This document shows positions 26,654 through 35,026 of a stretch of 42,085 bases of DNA, in pieces (position 1 is the stretch's first letter; every line of letters begins with the position of its first letter). The position numbers and the translations under genes were made by a program. The stretch is taken from positions 1-42,085 of the forward strand of contig QALA01000080.1 in NCBI GenBank assembly GCA_003343565.1, written 5' to 3'. Under the pieces are notes generated by a model. It saw only the letters and a program-made list of their open reading frames with translations, was not told the DNA's origin and did not search any database. Source of the stretch: Verrucomicrobiota bacterium. Lineage in GTDB: Bacteria; Verrucomicrobiota; Verrucomicrobiia; Opitutales; Intestinicryptomonadaceae.

Positions 26654-28120
26654 ATGGCGGACTTTTTTAGAGCGGTTATTTTGTTTGTCGCCGCCTTTGC
26701 CGTAGCGGCGCAGGACTTTCGGCTGTGCGCGCAGACGTCGGTTTCGTCTCCCGCCGCCGATGGGAGGCCGGTTTTGGACGAAAAGCTCGTCCGCGCAGCC
26801 TGCGCATATTTCGACTACGACAGAGACGGCAGTTTCAATCCGTCCCTCGAAGATTTCGGCCGCCTGATTGCGCTCGCCGACTCCGGGAATGCCGACGCCC
26901 AATTTGTGTGCGGCGTATGTTATTTTCACGGCTTGCGCATTCCGCAGGATTTTGAGAAGGCCGCGTTCATGTTTACTAAGTCCGCCTTTGCCGGCAACGC
27001 CTACGGCCAGTACGGCTTGGGAATTTGCCTGTTGGACGGGCGCGGAATTTCAAAGGACGAGAGGGCGGCATTCGGAATGTTTGAAAAGGCCGCGGCGGCG
27101 GGATTGGCCTGCGCGGCGAATATGGTAGGCGTCTGCAAGTATTCCGGCCGGGGGACTCGGCCCGACGCGAAGGTCGCGGCGGAACTCTTTAAAAAAGCCG
27201 TCGACGGGGGTTGCGTTCGCGCGAAAGTGTCGCTGGGGCGCGCCCGGCTGGAGGGGCGGGGCGTTCCGAAAAACGTTGACGGGGCGTTTAATTTGTTTTC
27301 GGAGGCCGCGGGCGTCAATGCGATGGCCCAAAATCACTTGGGCGTGTTTTACTCCCGCGGATTCGGTCGCACGCCGGACGAATACGCCGCGGTGAAGTGG
27401 TTTGAAAAATCCGCCAAAAACGGATACGTTCCCGCGCAGGCCGCTTTGGGCATGGCGTATTTGCAGGGATTGGGAGTTGTGAGCGATTTGGCGGAGGGCG
27501 TAAAGTGGCTGACCATGGCCGCGCGCGGCGGCAATGCGGAGGCCCAAAACAATCTCGGCGTGTGCCTGATGAACGGCTGGGGGGCGGAGGCAAATCCGCC
27601 GGCGGCCGTCGAGTGGTACGCAAAATCGGCTTCGCAGGGCTATGCGATTGCGCAGAATAATTTGGGCGACTGCCTGCTCAACGGACGCGGCTGCGCGCAG
27701 AATCCGTCCGAAGCAATCGAATGGTACAGGCGCGCCGCGCTCCAGGGAAATATTGCCGCGCAGAGCAATCTCGGCTTTTGTTATCTCGCCGGAAAGGGGA
27801 CGCAGAAAAATCCGTCGGAGGCCATAAGATGGCTAAAGCCTGCCGCCGATAGCGGCGACGTCGCCGCGCAGAGCAATTTGGGCACCTGCTACATAAACGC
27901 CGTGGGATCCGACAGAAATGTCGAGGAGGCCATAAAGTACCTAAAACTTGCCGCGCAAAAGGGGGACGCCCAGGCGGAGGGGAATCTCGGCGCGTGTTAT
28001 TACAACGGGATAGGCGTGCAAAAAAACGTCCTAAAGGGCGTAGAGCTAATCAGGAGCGCGGCGAAGAAGGGCAACGAGGAGGCCCAAAAGGCCCTTGCGC
28101 GAATCCGCGGCACGTATTGA
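26654..28120 (+). CDS. Secreted Sel1-repeat protein with EF-hand-like segment
   Basis: A 488-residue protein. An N-terminal hydrophobic stretch (~residues 4-20, FFRAVILFVAAFAVAA) reads as a signal peptide. At ~52-65, YFDYDRDGSFNPSLEDF resembles a calcium-binding EF-hand loop (D-x-D-x-D-G), though the closing acidic residue is one place late. The rest is about twelve Sel1-type repeats of 36 residues (pattern A..G...AQ..LG.CY..G.G...), an alpha-solenoid that mediates protein-protein contacts, usually in the periplasm. No enzymatic domain is visible. AGGGCAGGC precedes the ATG. It stands alone between long intergenic regions. Confidence 0.85.
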   Translation: MADFFRAVILFVAAFAVAAQDFRLCAQTSVSSPAADGRPVLDEKLVRAACAYFDYDRDGSFNPSLEDFGRLIALADSGNADAQFVCGVCYFHGLRIPQDFEKAAFMFTKSAFAGNAYGQYGLGICLLDGRGISKDERAAFGMFEKAAAAGLACAANMVGVCKYSGRGTRPDAKVAAELFKKAVDGGCVRAKVSLGRARLEGRGVPKNVDGAFNLFSEAAGVNAMAQNHLGVFYSRGFGRTPDEYAAVKWFEKSAKNGYVPAQAALGMAYLQGLGVVSDLAEGVKWLTMAARGGNAEAQNNLGVCLMNGWGAEANPPAAVEWYAKSASQGYAIAQNNLGDCLLNGRGCAQNPSEAIEWYRRAALQGNIAAQSNLGFCYLAGKGTQKNPSEAIRWLKPAADSGDVAAQSNLGTCYINAVGSDRNVEEAIKYLKLAAQKGDAQAEGNLGACYYNGIGVQKNVLKGVELIRSAAKKGNEEAQKALARIRGTY

Positions 28121-28764
28121 CGTTCGTTGCCGCATTTGCGCGCGTTGCCGTATTGGAGCGTATTGTTGCATTGGCGGGGCCGCATTGGTGGGCGTCTCCC
28201 TCTTGTGTTTTTGTTTGTCGGCTAATGCGGTTAACGCGGCGGAGCAGGTTGTCCGAAAAAATATGCCTTCGCATGCGGTTTGGGCGTTTAAGCGCGTGCG
28301 GCATTTGTGCGGCGGACTGCGGGCGGCAAGCGGCAACAGAAAGATATTCTCCTTGTGCGGCGCATTGCGTTGAGACTTTTTTACGGGGACAATTCCGTCC
28401 GCGCCGTTTTTTTCGCCGTTTTTGAATTGCCAAGTTTTCAGTTTCGCCCGCCTCCGAAGTCCCGCGGGGATTTTCAACGAATTTGCGTCGGGGCGGATTT
28501 GCCCGCAATTGGGCGGGAACTCCGCCAAAGCGGGCGTTGTGCGGTTCGGATTAGAAGAAGGAACCTAAAACGAACTTGTAAAACAAATCTGCAAAACGGA
28601 TTCGCAGACAGGACGATTTTACAAAACGGATTTGCAAAGCGGAGTTGAGGGAGAAAGTAGGCGGAACGGTCTTGCAAAACGGGTTTGCGGCGGAAGAGGC
28701 CCGCGCGATAAGAAACGTTCCGCGCGATAAGAGGCAGTCCGCGCTATAAATTCGCCGGGTGCGG
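28121..28764. other. Intergenic region with short degenerate tandem repeats
   Basis: No gene is supported. Around 28570-28690 there are repeated units resembling CTTGCAAAACGGATTTGC about 30 bp apart, and at 28700-28750 a short unit CGCGCGATAAGA occurs two to three times. Several overlapping open frames have no recognisable product. Confidence 0.5.
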
Positions 28765-29259
28765 CTATCCCAATATGCCGCGGGATTTCATCAGTTCGAG
28801 CACGTTGTCGGGAATGAATTTTTTGACGCGTTCGGGCGAGTATTCGGACACCTGTTTTATGATTGTCGAACTCGTGTAAAAATACTTCGGAGAGGGCATC
28901 AGGAATACGGTTTCGATGTCCGCGTTCAGGTGCCTGTTCATCTGGGCGAGCTGAAATTCAAACTCGAAGTCGGACACCGCGCGCAGGCCGCGAATCAGGG
29001 CTATTGCCCCCGCGTCTTTTGCAAAGTCGACCGTCAGGCCGCTCATGGGCGCCACGCAGACGCGCGGAATGTTTTTGACGTTTTCCTCGACGAGCCTCGT
29101 GCGCGTCTCAAAATCGAAGAGCGGATTCTTGCCGGGGTTTGCCGCGACGGCGACTATGACTTTGTCGAACATTCTCAGCGCCCGATTGAGAATATCCATA
29201 TGCCCCAACGTCACCGGATCGAAAGTTCCCGGATAGATTGCGATTTTTTCCTGTCTCAT
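28765..29259 (-). CDS. coaD: Pantetheine-phosphate adenylyltransferase
   Basis: A 164-residue cytosolic enzyme that transfers AMP from ATP to 4'-phosphopantetheine, giving dephospho-CoA, the penultimate step of coenzyme A synthesis. The nucleotidyltransferase motif GTFDPVTLGHMD lies at the N-terminus, RGLRAVSDFEFEFQLAQMN is the family's central signature, and YTSSTIIKQ is the ISSTxIR-like ATP-binding motif. Length is standard. It is divergent from pgsA across 60 bp, which must hold both promoters. Confidence 0.97.
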   Translation of the reverse strand: MRQEKIAIYPGTFDPVTLGHMDILNRALRMFDKVIVAVAANPGKNPLFDFETRTRLVEENVKNIPRVCVAPMSGLTVDFAKDAGAIALIRGLRAVSDFEFEFQLAQMNRHLNADIETVFLMPSPKYFYTSSTIIKQVSEYSPERVKKFIPDNVLELMKSRGILG

Positions 29260-29319
29260 CGAAAAAGAAGTTGCAAATAGACTTGTAATTTTCGCAATTT
29301 TGGCAACACTTTTCGGCCG

Positions 29320-29907
29320 ATGAATCTGCCCAACCTAATAACGGTGTTGCGCACGGTCTTTGCGTTTTCCGCGGTGGTTATGCTGTGCTTCGACGGCACG
29401 GCTTTCATGGCGTCCGCGGCGTTTGCGGTGTATGTGATCGCCGGCGTCTCCGACTTTTTCGACGGCTACATAGCGCGCCGATGCAACATTGTGACGACCT
29501 TCGGCAAATATATGGACAGCCTCTGCGACAAAATCATGGTCGTCTCGTTTTTCATGGCGCTCTTTGCGTTCGGGCTGTTCGGGGATTTTACGATACCGGC
29601 GCTCTTCTGCGCGATAATTTCGATTTCGCGCGAGTTTGTCGTGAGCGGAATCCGCATGATAGCCTCCGTCAACGGGGTCGTGATTGCGGCCGAGCGGCTC
29701 GGAAAGTACAAGGCGGCCTTCCAGATGTATTCGCTCGGCGCGTTTATTTTTGCGCACGCGCTCAAGCTGGACTTCGGCGCGGACGGCGGCCTGATTTGGA
29801 CTTTGGCCTTTTGGTCCGGCGCGGCGACGCTGGCTATTTCAACCCTGCTTTCGATATTGTCAGGCGCGGGGTACGCAATCAAATATTCAAACCTGTTAAA
29901 AGAATAG
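29320..29907 (+). CDS. pgsA: CDP-diacylglycerol-glycerol-3-phosphate 3-phosphatidyltransferase
   Basis: A 195-residue inner-membrane enzyme that makes phosphatidylglycerophosphate from CDP-diacylglycerol and glycerol 3-phosphate. The CDP-alcohol phosphotransferase motif is complete: D45, D48-G49, A52-R53, G62, D66 and D70. About five or six membrane spans are present. The N-terminal MNLPNLITVLR is typical of PgsA. It is followed 12 bp later by pgpA, which takes the next step. Confidence 0.95.
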   Translation: MNLPNLITVLRTVFAFSAVVMLCFDGTAFMASAAFAVYVIAGVSDFFDGYIARRCNIVTTFGKYMDSLCDKIMVVSFFMALFAFGLFGDFTIPALFCAIISISREFVVSGIRMIASVNGVVIAAERLGKYKAAFQMYSLGAFIFAHALKLDFGADGGLIWTLAFWSGAATLAISTLLSILSGAGYAIKYSNLLKE

Positions 29908-29919
29908 AAAGTTGGAATT

Positions 29920-30426
29920 ATGCTCAAAGACAAATTCTATCCGTGGGCCGACAAAATAAATCCGGATCTCGCCGTTTGCTGGAGCACGCTGTGGGGATTG
30001 GGCACGCTGAAGGCTCCTGGGACGTGGGGCTCGGCGTTGGGCGTCCTGTTTTACTGCATGTTTTTTTCGCAACTTAACATTGTGGCGTTTCTGCTGTTCG
30101 CGGCGGTGTTCGCGTATCTGGCCGCGGCGGTCTGCGACGTCGCCGAAAGGGAGCTTGGCGAGCGCGATCCGGGCATGGTGAACCTCGACGAGTTCGTGGC
30201 GATGCCGCTGTGCTTTGCGCCGATTTGCACGTCGTCTTACAACGGGCTTTGGCTGGCGGTAGGATTTGCGATATTCCGCATTCTCGACATACGCAAGCCG
30301 GCGTTCATATCAAAGCTTCAAGATGTCGGCGGCGGCGCGGGCATTGTGTTGGACGACCTTTGCGCCGCCGCGATTACGGGCGTGGCTGTCAACGCGCTCT
30401 ACTACGTGGTGCAGTCGTTCGCATAG
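29920..30426 (+). CDS. pgpA: Phosphatidylglycerophosphatase A
   Basis: A 168-residue membrane enzyme that removes the terminal phosphate from phosphatidylglycerophosphate to give phosphatidylglycerol. Family signatures are GLGTLKAPGTWGS, VNLDEFVAMP, FRILDIRKPAFISKLQ and GGGAGIVLDDLCA. GTTGGAATT before the ATG may be a weak ribosome-binding site. It directly follows pgsA. Two decayed inverted copies of its 3' end lie downstream at 30666-30738 and ~31000-31072. Confidence 0.95.
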   Translation: MLKDKFYPWADKINPDLAVCWSTLWGLGTLKAPGTWGSALGVLFYCMFFSQLNIVAFLLFAAVFAYLAAAVCDVAERELGERDPGMVNLDEFVAMPLCFAPICTSSYNGLWLAVGFAIFRILDIRKPAFISKLQDVGGGAGIVLDDLCAAAITGVAVNALYYVVQSFA

Positions 30427-30443
30427 GAGTTGCCTCTTCTTTT

Positions 30444-30475
30444 CGCCGTTCGCTGAATTTGCGCGCGGCGTTTTT
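30444..30475 (+). terminator. Possible terminator after pgsA-pgpA
   Basis: CGCCG...CGGCG with an inner CGC/GCG pairing forms an interrupted stem ending directly at TTTTT, 18 bp after the pgpA stop. The two-by-two internal mismatch makes it a moderate candidate. Confidence 0.4.
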
Positions 30476-30665
30476 GCGTCGGTTCCCGCCCGCTTTGCGC
30501 GCCTTGTTGCGCGCGCAAGGTTTGGAGGGAATCGTTTTTTTTAGGAGGAAAGCCGAACGTTCGGGAAAATGCCCGCCTGCGAAGGCCGATTTTTGCGGGG
30601 GTTGCAGGGCGTCGCAAGGCATGGGAACGGCTTTGGGCAATGGTCAATCGCGCGGCTTTTGGATT

Positions 30666-30738
30666 GCGTTTCTGCGAACGGCTGAGCCGCACAGCGGAGC
30701 GCGTTGACAGCTACGCCCGCAATCGCCGCGGCGCAAAG
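30666..30738 (-). pseudogene. Decayed inverted fragment of pgpA 3' end (1)
   Basis: Read on the minus strand, this stretch aligns without gaps to pgpA 30359-30422 at roughly 80% identity, including TGTCAACGCGCTC. It would encode LCAAAIAGVAVNAL against LCAAAITGVAVNAL in PgpA. It lies about 250 bp beyond pgpA in opposite orientation and lacks the rest of the gene, so it cannot make a working protein. Confidence 0.7.
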
Positions 30739-30999
30739 AGCGGTCGGCAATGGCGCCGCGCGGAGAGTCGGGATATTGCGGCTGCGGAATGTTTAGTAGG
30801 TTCGCACTCGCGCAAAGCGAACTTGCAGGCGTCTGCGGGAAGCTTTTGGCGGTCTTAGAGAGCTTAGTTCAAACTTTGAATTTTTCTTGCCGAATGCGGC
30901 GGTAAAATCTCGAATTTCTCTTCAGCTTGCGGCGAAGGAAAAGATGTTTCTTTTTTGCGTTTTGCGGAGCGGCATTGGGCGGCAGTGGCGCACCCGTTT

Positions 31000-31072
31000 C
31001 TGCGAAAGGTTTTGAAAAAGGCCTTCCGACAAATTCACGCGCCGCCGCCGACCTTCTGAAGCTTTGATATGA
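31000..31072 (-). pseudogene. Decayed inverted fragment of pgpA 3' end (2)
   Basis: On the minus strand this begins with TCATATCAAAGCTTCA, a 16-bp exact match to pgpA, followed by TCGGCGGCGGCGCG, also exact. It then drifts, with a deletion, to a terminal TTCGCAGAAACG shared with fragment 1. The encoded remnant ISKLQKVGGGA matches ISKLQDVGGGA of PgpA and is then stopped. This and fragment 1 occupy the otherwise gene-free 30476-31268. Confidence 0.6.
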
Positions 31073-31268
31073 TTGCGGAGATTGCAAAAAAATTTGAAAT
31101 GTTAATTTTTTCAAATGCGGACTTTGCGCCGTTATGCAATTTCGCTTTGCGGCAGGCGGCATTTTGACTGCGGAGGCTCTTTTTGTGCGGGAATATTCGC
31201 GGGGGAATGTTGAAAAAAAAGCTTGCCAACAGGGGGGCCTTGCGTAGGTTAATGCGGTTTATTGTACG

Positions 31269-31340
31269 GGGTCGCTAGCTCAATGGTAGAGCAGTTGCCT
31301 TTTAAGCAATTGGTTCGGGGTTCAAATCCCCGGCGACCTA
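31269..31340 (+). tRNA. tRNA-Lys (TTT anticodon)
   Basis: A complete cloverleaf. Acceptor arms GGGTCGC (31269-31275) and GCGACCT (31333-31339) pair with one G-T at the end, and the discriminator is A31340. The anticodon stem GTTGC/GCAAT closes the loop CTTTTAA, giving TTT. The T arm is CGGGG TTCAAAT CCCCG. CCA is not encoded (CGG follows), unlike the tRNA-Cys at the start of the window. Between 31341 and 31767 I see no gene. Confidence 0.96.
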
Positions 31341-31767
31341 CGGCTTGCAGTCCGTTTGACGATTCTTTATTCCCGCGCAAGTAAAGGCTTAAAAAGCCCC
31401 GGTTAAAAAATTCTTCCTGTTGTTTTTTATTAAAGAATCCGTTTGTCTTTGCTTTTTTGGCCGCCTTGCAACTTTTGCAATTGCCATGATTCGCCCGCCG
31501 CCGCCGATTGGCTGATAACCGCGCAAGTCCGCTCAAAATTGATTGTTTGAAAAAGACAATATTCGCGCCGCAATATTCGGGCGGAAAGTTCGGCATTTGG
31601 GCGAAACTTTCCTTTCTTCGCGGCTGTCGAAATTTGCGCGAAAAAGGGAATTGGCGGACAGCCCCAGCGGCCTTGCGCGAGGAAATCTTTGCAGCTTATA
31701 CGGAGAAATCTTTGCGCTTTCGCATTGACGGCATTCGCCGCGGTTTGGGCGGCTGCGCCGGAGCGCG

Positions 31768-32799
31768 TCAGAGGCTGTCGATTTGCCTTTCCGTTTCGGA
31801 GAACTTTTCTTTGGGCTCGTTGCCGAGGTAGAACTCCAGAAGTTCGTCTTTCGACAGCGAGCCGTTTTGCAGCAGCTTGAGAAAATACTTTTGATCTTGC
31901 TCCAAAAGCAGCAGGCCCTGCTCCATGCGTTTCAGCATTTCTCTGCCGCCGGCTATTATCGTTTCGGCGAGCTTGCGCGTTTCGAGTATCGCGCGCGCGT
32001 CCCTCAGGATTCGCGTCAACATTATTCTGAACGCGTCTTTGTCGAACTGCGGCGAGCCCGCGTTTTTTGCGATGTCGCGCGCAAGCGAATACGCCGCGGC
32101 CAGATTCGAGTAGTCGCCGCGCTGGGAGTCGACGATGGCGACGAATCCCACGCCGGGAATGTACGAAATTCCGTCGACCCTCTTCTCAAGGGCGGGATCG
32201 GCGAGGGCCGCGTCGATTACTATGATTGATGCGTGCGCGTCGCGGTTTACCTGCGCCTCCAGAAGCTGGCTCCATGCGGTGTCGGAGCCGCCGCGGAATA
32301 CGTCCCTTTCGGAGATGTCGCCCAGCCTTATGCTCTTGTCGAATTTGCACTCTATGACGATGCGCCTTTCCGGAGCGCCGTCTATCCGGCATACAATGTC
32401 GCCCGTTTTGTTTTTCGGAAGTTTTCCGGCGGTTGTTCCGGCCAGTTCGCACGCGTCCTTTATGCCGCGTTCGGCCAGATGCTCTTTGAGAAATTCCAAA
32501 ATGTCGTTTTCGGCCAGACTTCCCTTTACCGCGGACTTGTAGAAAATCTCCCGCTTCATGTCGAAAAGCATTTTGAGGCTTTCAAGCTCCGTTCCGAGGT
32601 CGTTTGAAGTCTTTGCCAGAAAAGCCGACAGCCTGTCCTCCATGAGGGCGAGCACACCGATATATATGGCCTTGAAAAATTTTTCCTCGCGTTCGCGCTC
32701 CGGAAGTCCCGCAAAATAGTTGTAGACGACCTTGTTTTCCATTTCAAAGCCGTCGACGTTTACGCGCTTGCGCCGCTTGTCGAGTCTTATTCTTTTCAT
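31768..32799 (-). CDS. Uncharacterised protein with PD-(D/E)XK nuclease-like core
   Basis: A 343-residue protein I do not recognise by name. Residues ~95-160 look like a restriction-endonuclease-type fold: a leading helix (ILEFLKEHLAERGIKDACEL), then TGDIVCRI with D134 and RIVIECKFD with E150 and K152, matching the D-x(n)-E-x-K metal-binding pattern. After it, WSQLLEAQVNRDAHASIIVI resembles the layout of DUF2130-type proteins. The C-terminal ~120 residues are helical, with charged runs suggesting coiled coil. The frame is open to 33018, but the upstream part overlaps prmC and is low-complexity; MKRIRLDKRRKR at 32799 is the likely start. It is downstream of prfA-prmC by 142 bp. Nuclease activity and any defence or repair role are inferences. 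Confidence 0.7.
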   Translation of the reverse strand: MKRIRLDKRRKRVNVDGFEMENKVVYNYFAGLPEREREEKFFKAIYIGVLALMEDRLSAFLAKTSNDLGTELESLKMLFDMKREIFYKSAVKGSLAENDILEFLKEHLAERGIKDACELAGTTAGKLPKNKTGDIVCRIDGAPERRIVIECKFDKSIRLGDISERDVFRGGSDTAWSQLLEAQVNRDAHASIIVIDAALADPALEKRVDGISYIPGVGFVAIVDSQRGDYSNLAAAYSLARDIAKNAGSPQFDKDAFRIMLTRILRDARAILETRKLAETIIAGGREMLKRMEQGLLLLEQDQKYFLKLLQNGSLSKDELLEFYLGNEPKEKFSETERQIDSL

Positions 32800-32941
32800 G
32801 TGCTTTGTCTTTTTCAATCCGCCCGCGCCCGCATTCGACTGTCCGCCCTCCGGCGCATTTTGCGCGGCTAAACGGAAACCTCTGCCCGCGCGCGCGATTC
32901 TTGCGCGGACATTTCTTTCGCGCGCATTGTTGCGGGCATTT

Positions 32942-33823
32942 CTATTTTGCAAAGAGGGCGAAGCGCGTCCGCCTTGAGAGGTCGGGCAGGGCCTGCGCGG
33001 ACGAGTACAGCCCGGCAAATTCTTCGACGAGTCTTTCGGGCTGTTGCAGTCCGCATTCGCATATCAAAATTCCGCCGGGGTTGAGGAAGTCGGGCGCGGC
33101 GGAAATTATTTTTTTCAAGTCGCGCATACCGCCGTCGGCCGAGACAAGGGCGGAGTGAGGGTCGAAATCCCTGACCTCGGGCTCGGCGCTCGCAAGTTCC
33201 GCGTCGGTCAGGTAGGGCGGATTTGCCGCGATTGCGTCGAATTTTCCGCAGACGCTTTCAAACCAGTCGCTGCGGACGATTTTGACGCGTTCGGCGATTC
33301 CGGGGAATCGGGGGAATCCGCCTTCGCCGGAGTCGAGAAGCGCCAGATTTTCGCGCGCAAGCTCCAATGCCTCCTCCGACATGTCGGCGGCGGTGGCGGC
33401 AAGCTGCGGGAATTTCGCCGCCAGCGACAGCGCGATTGCCCCGCTTCCGCAGCCCAAATCCAGAATCTCGGCGCGCGCGTCCGCGCCGCGTTCGGAGAGT
33501 TTTCCGGCGGCAATTTCGCAGAGCTCCTCCGTTTCGGGGCGCGGCACGAGGGCGCGGCGGTCGCTCTTGAGCCTTATCCCGAAAAATTCGCAGTCGCCCA
33601 AAATGTGTTGCAGAGGCTCGCGCCTGGCGCGGCGGCGGGCAAACTCGCGAAAGGCGGAGAGCGATTTTTCCCCAAGCGGCCTGTCGAACATCAAAAACAG
33701 TTCCAGCCGCTTGCAACCCAGCGCGCGCGCCAGCAAAAGTTGCGCGTCGTGGCCGGGATTGGGAATCCCCTTTTGCCCGAAGTACTGCTCGCACTTCTTC
33801 AATATTTCCAGGACGCTTTGCAC
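32942..33823 (-). CDS. prmC: Release factor glutamine N5-methyltransferase
   Basis: A 293-residue SAM-dependent enzyme that methylates the GGQ glutamine of release factors 1 and 2. The helical N-terminal domain is followed by a Rossmann methyltransferase domain with ILDLGCGSGAIALSLA (SAM loop) and the catalytic NPPYL motif. VPRPETEEL is also typical. The start is GTG (minus-strand codon at 33823-33821), 19 bp after the prfA stop; no better ATG lies nearby. Pairing with prfA, whose product is its substrate, is a common arrangement. Confidence 0.94.
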   Translation of the reverse strand: MQSVLEILKKCEQYFGQKGIPNPGHDAQLLLARALGCKRLELFLMFDRPLGEKSLSAFREFARRRARREPLQHILGDCEFFGIRLKSDRRALVPRPETEELCEIAAGKLSERGADARAEILDLGCGSGAIALSLAAKFPQLAATAADMSEEALELARENLALLDSGEGGFPRFPGIAERVKIVRSDWFESVCGKFDAIAANPPYLTDAELASAEPEVRDFDPHSALVSADGGMRDLKKIISAAPDFLNPGGILICECGLQQPERLVEEFAGLYSSAQALPDLSRRTRFALFAK

Positions 33824-33842
33824 GGCGTTTTGCTAAAGGCGG

Positions 33843-34925
33843 TTATTGTCGCTTTGTAAGTTCGCCGACGCGCGCGGCGCAGTCGGCGTCTTCGAGAGTC
33901 TTAAGCAGTTCGCCTATGTCGCCGTCCATTATTTGCGGAAGCGAGTGCAGCGTCAGGCCGATGCGGTGGTCGGTCAGGCGGCTCTGCGGAAAGTTGTAGG
34001 TGCGTATGCGCTCCGAACGGTCGCCGGAGCCTATTTGCTCGCGCCGGTTTTTCGCGTATTTGTCGTGCTCCTGCTGGCGTTTGGCCTCAAGCAGGCGCGA
34101 GCGCAATACCTTCAGGGCCTTCGTCTTGTTCTTCAGCTGCGAGCGTTCGTCGGCGCATTTGACTATCATTCCGGTCGGCTTGTGCAATATTTGCACCGCG
34201 GAGTCGGTGGTGTTTACGCCCTGTCCGCCGGGGCCGCTGGCGCGGGCTATCGAAATCTCGATTTCCGAGGGGTCTATTTGAATGTCGACCTCCTCCGCCT
34301 CCGGAAGCACGGCGACGGTCGCGGCGGAAGTGTGTATTCTGCCGGAGGCCTCCGTCACGGGAACGCGCTGAACCCTGTGCGTTCCGGATTCGTATTTCAT
34401 CGACCTGTACACGTCGTCGCCCGACAGCAGAAAGCATATTTCCTTGAAGCCGCCGGCCGGAGATTCGCTTGAGCTGAGATTCTCCACCTTCCACCCGCGC
34501 GAATCGGCGTAGCGGCAGTACATTCTGTACAGGTCCGCCGCGAACAGCGAAGCTTCGTCTCCGCCCGTGCCGGCGCGTATTTCGACCACCGTGTTTCTGG
34601 AGTCCGCAGGGTCCGGGGGAATCATGAGTTTGAGTATCTCCGCCTTTTGCGGTTCGATTGAGGCCTCCAATGCGCGCAAGTCCTCTTTTGCCAGCTCCGC
34701 GAAGTCCGGGTCGGCGTTTTCCTCGATTATGGACTTGTTTTGCTCTATTTGCGAAAATGTCTTTGCGAGGCCCTGATAGAGCTCCTTCAGGCGTTCAAGC
34801 TGCTGGTGTTCGCGCGATACGGCGCTTGCGGCGCGCTGGTCGTTGTAAAAGTTCGGCTCGGCCATCTTCTTTGAGAGGGCGTCGAGCTTTGCCAAAAAAG
34901 GTTCTAACGGAGGCAGTCCTTCCAT
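33843..34925 (-). CDS. prfA: Peptide chain release factor 1
   Basis: A 360-residue factor that recognises UAA and UAG stop codons and triggers peptide release. GPGGQGVNTTDSAV carries the catalytic GGQ. The tripeptide PVT in HRVQRVPVTEASGRIHTS is of the RF1 P-x-T type, which separates it from RF2 (SPF). Length is canonical for RF1 from the ATG at 34925; the frame is open 40 codons further upstream without family similarity. It is divergent from the inositol-monophosphatase-family gene across ~100 bp. Confidence 0.96.
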   Translation of the reverse strand: MEGLPPLEPFLAKLDALSKKMAEPNFYNDQRAASAVSREHQQLERLKELYQGLAKTFSQIEQNKSIIEENADPDFAELAKEDLRALEASIEPQKAEILKLMIPPDPADSRNTVVEIRAGTGGDEASLFAADLYRMYCRYADSRGWKVENLSSSESPAGGFKEICFLLSGDDVYRSMKYESGTHRVQRVPVTEASGRIHTSAATVAVLPEAEEVDIQIDPSEIEISIARASGPGGQGVNTTDSAVQILHKPTGMIVKCADERSQLKNKTKALKVLRSRLLEAKRQQEHDKYAKNRREQIGSGDRSERIRTYNFPQSRLTDHRIGLTLHSLPQIMDGDIGELLKTLEDADCAARVGELTKRQ

Positions 34926-35026
34926 GCGCAAAACATCTGAAAAAACTTTGTTCAATGCAATCCAAAAGCTGGAGGGCCGGGAGTTTTTTCTTGTAAAAAG
35001 AGGGTGCGCGGCAAGGATTGCCCTCC

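Noticed and set aside
28560..28755. Short repeats as a possible CRISPR array
   Set aside because: The units are degenerate and too short, spacers are not of uniform length, and there are no cas genes in the window.
31481..31530. Possible third pgpA-like fragment (GGCGGCGGCGG segment)
   Set aside because: Similarity is confined to GGC triplets, which are frequent in this genome.
31249..31596. 115-codon minus-strand frame ending GRRGFEPRTN...
   Set aside because: The recognisable part is the antisense of tRNA-Lys, a well-known annotation artefact.
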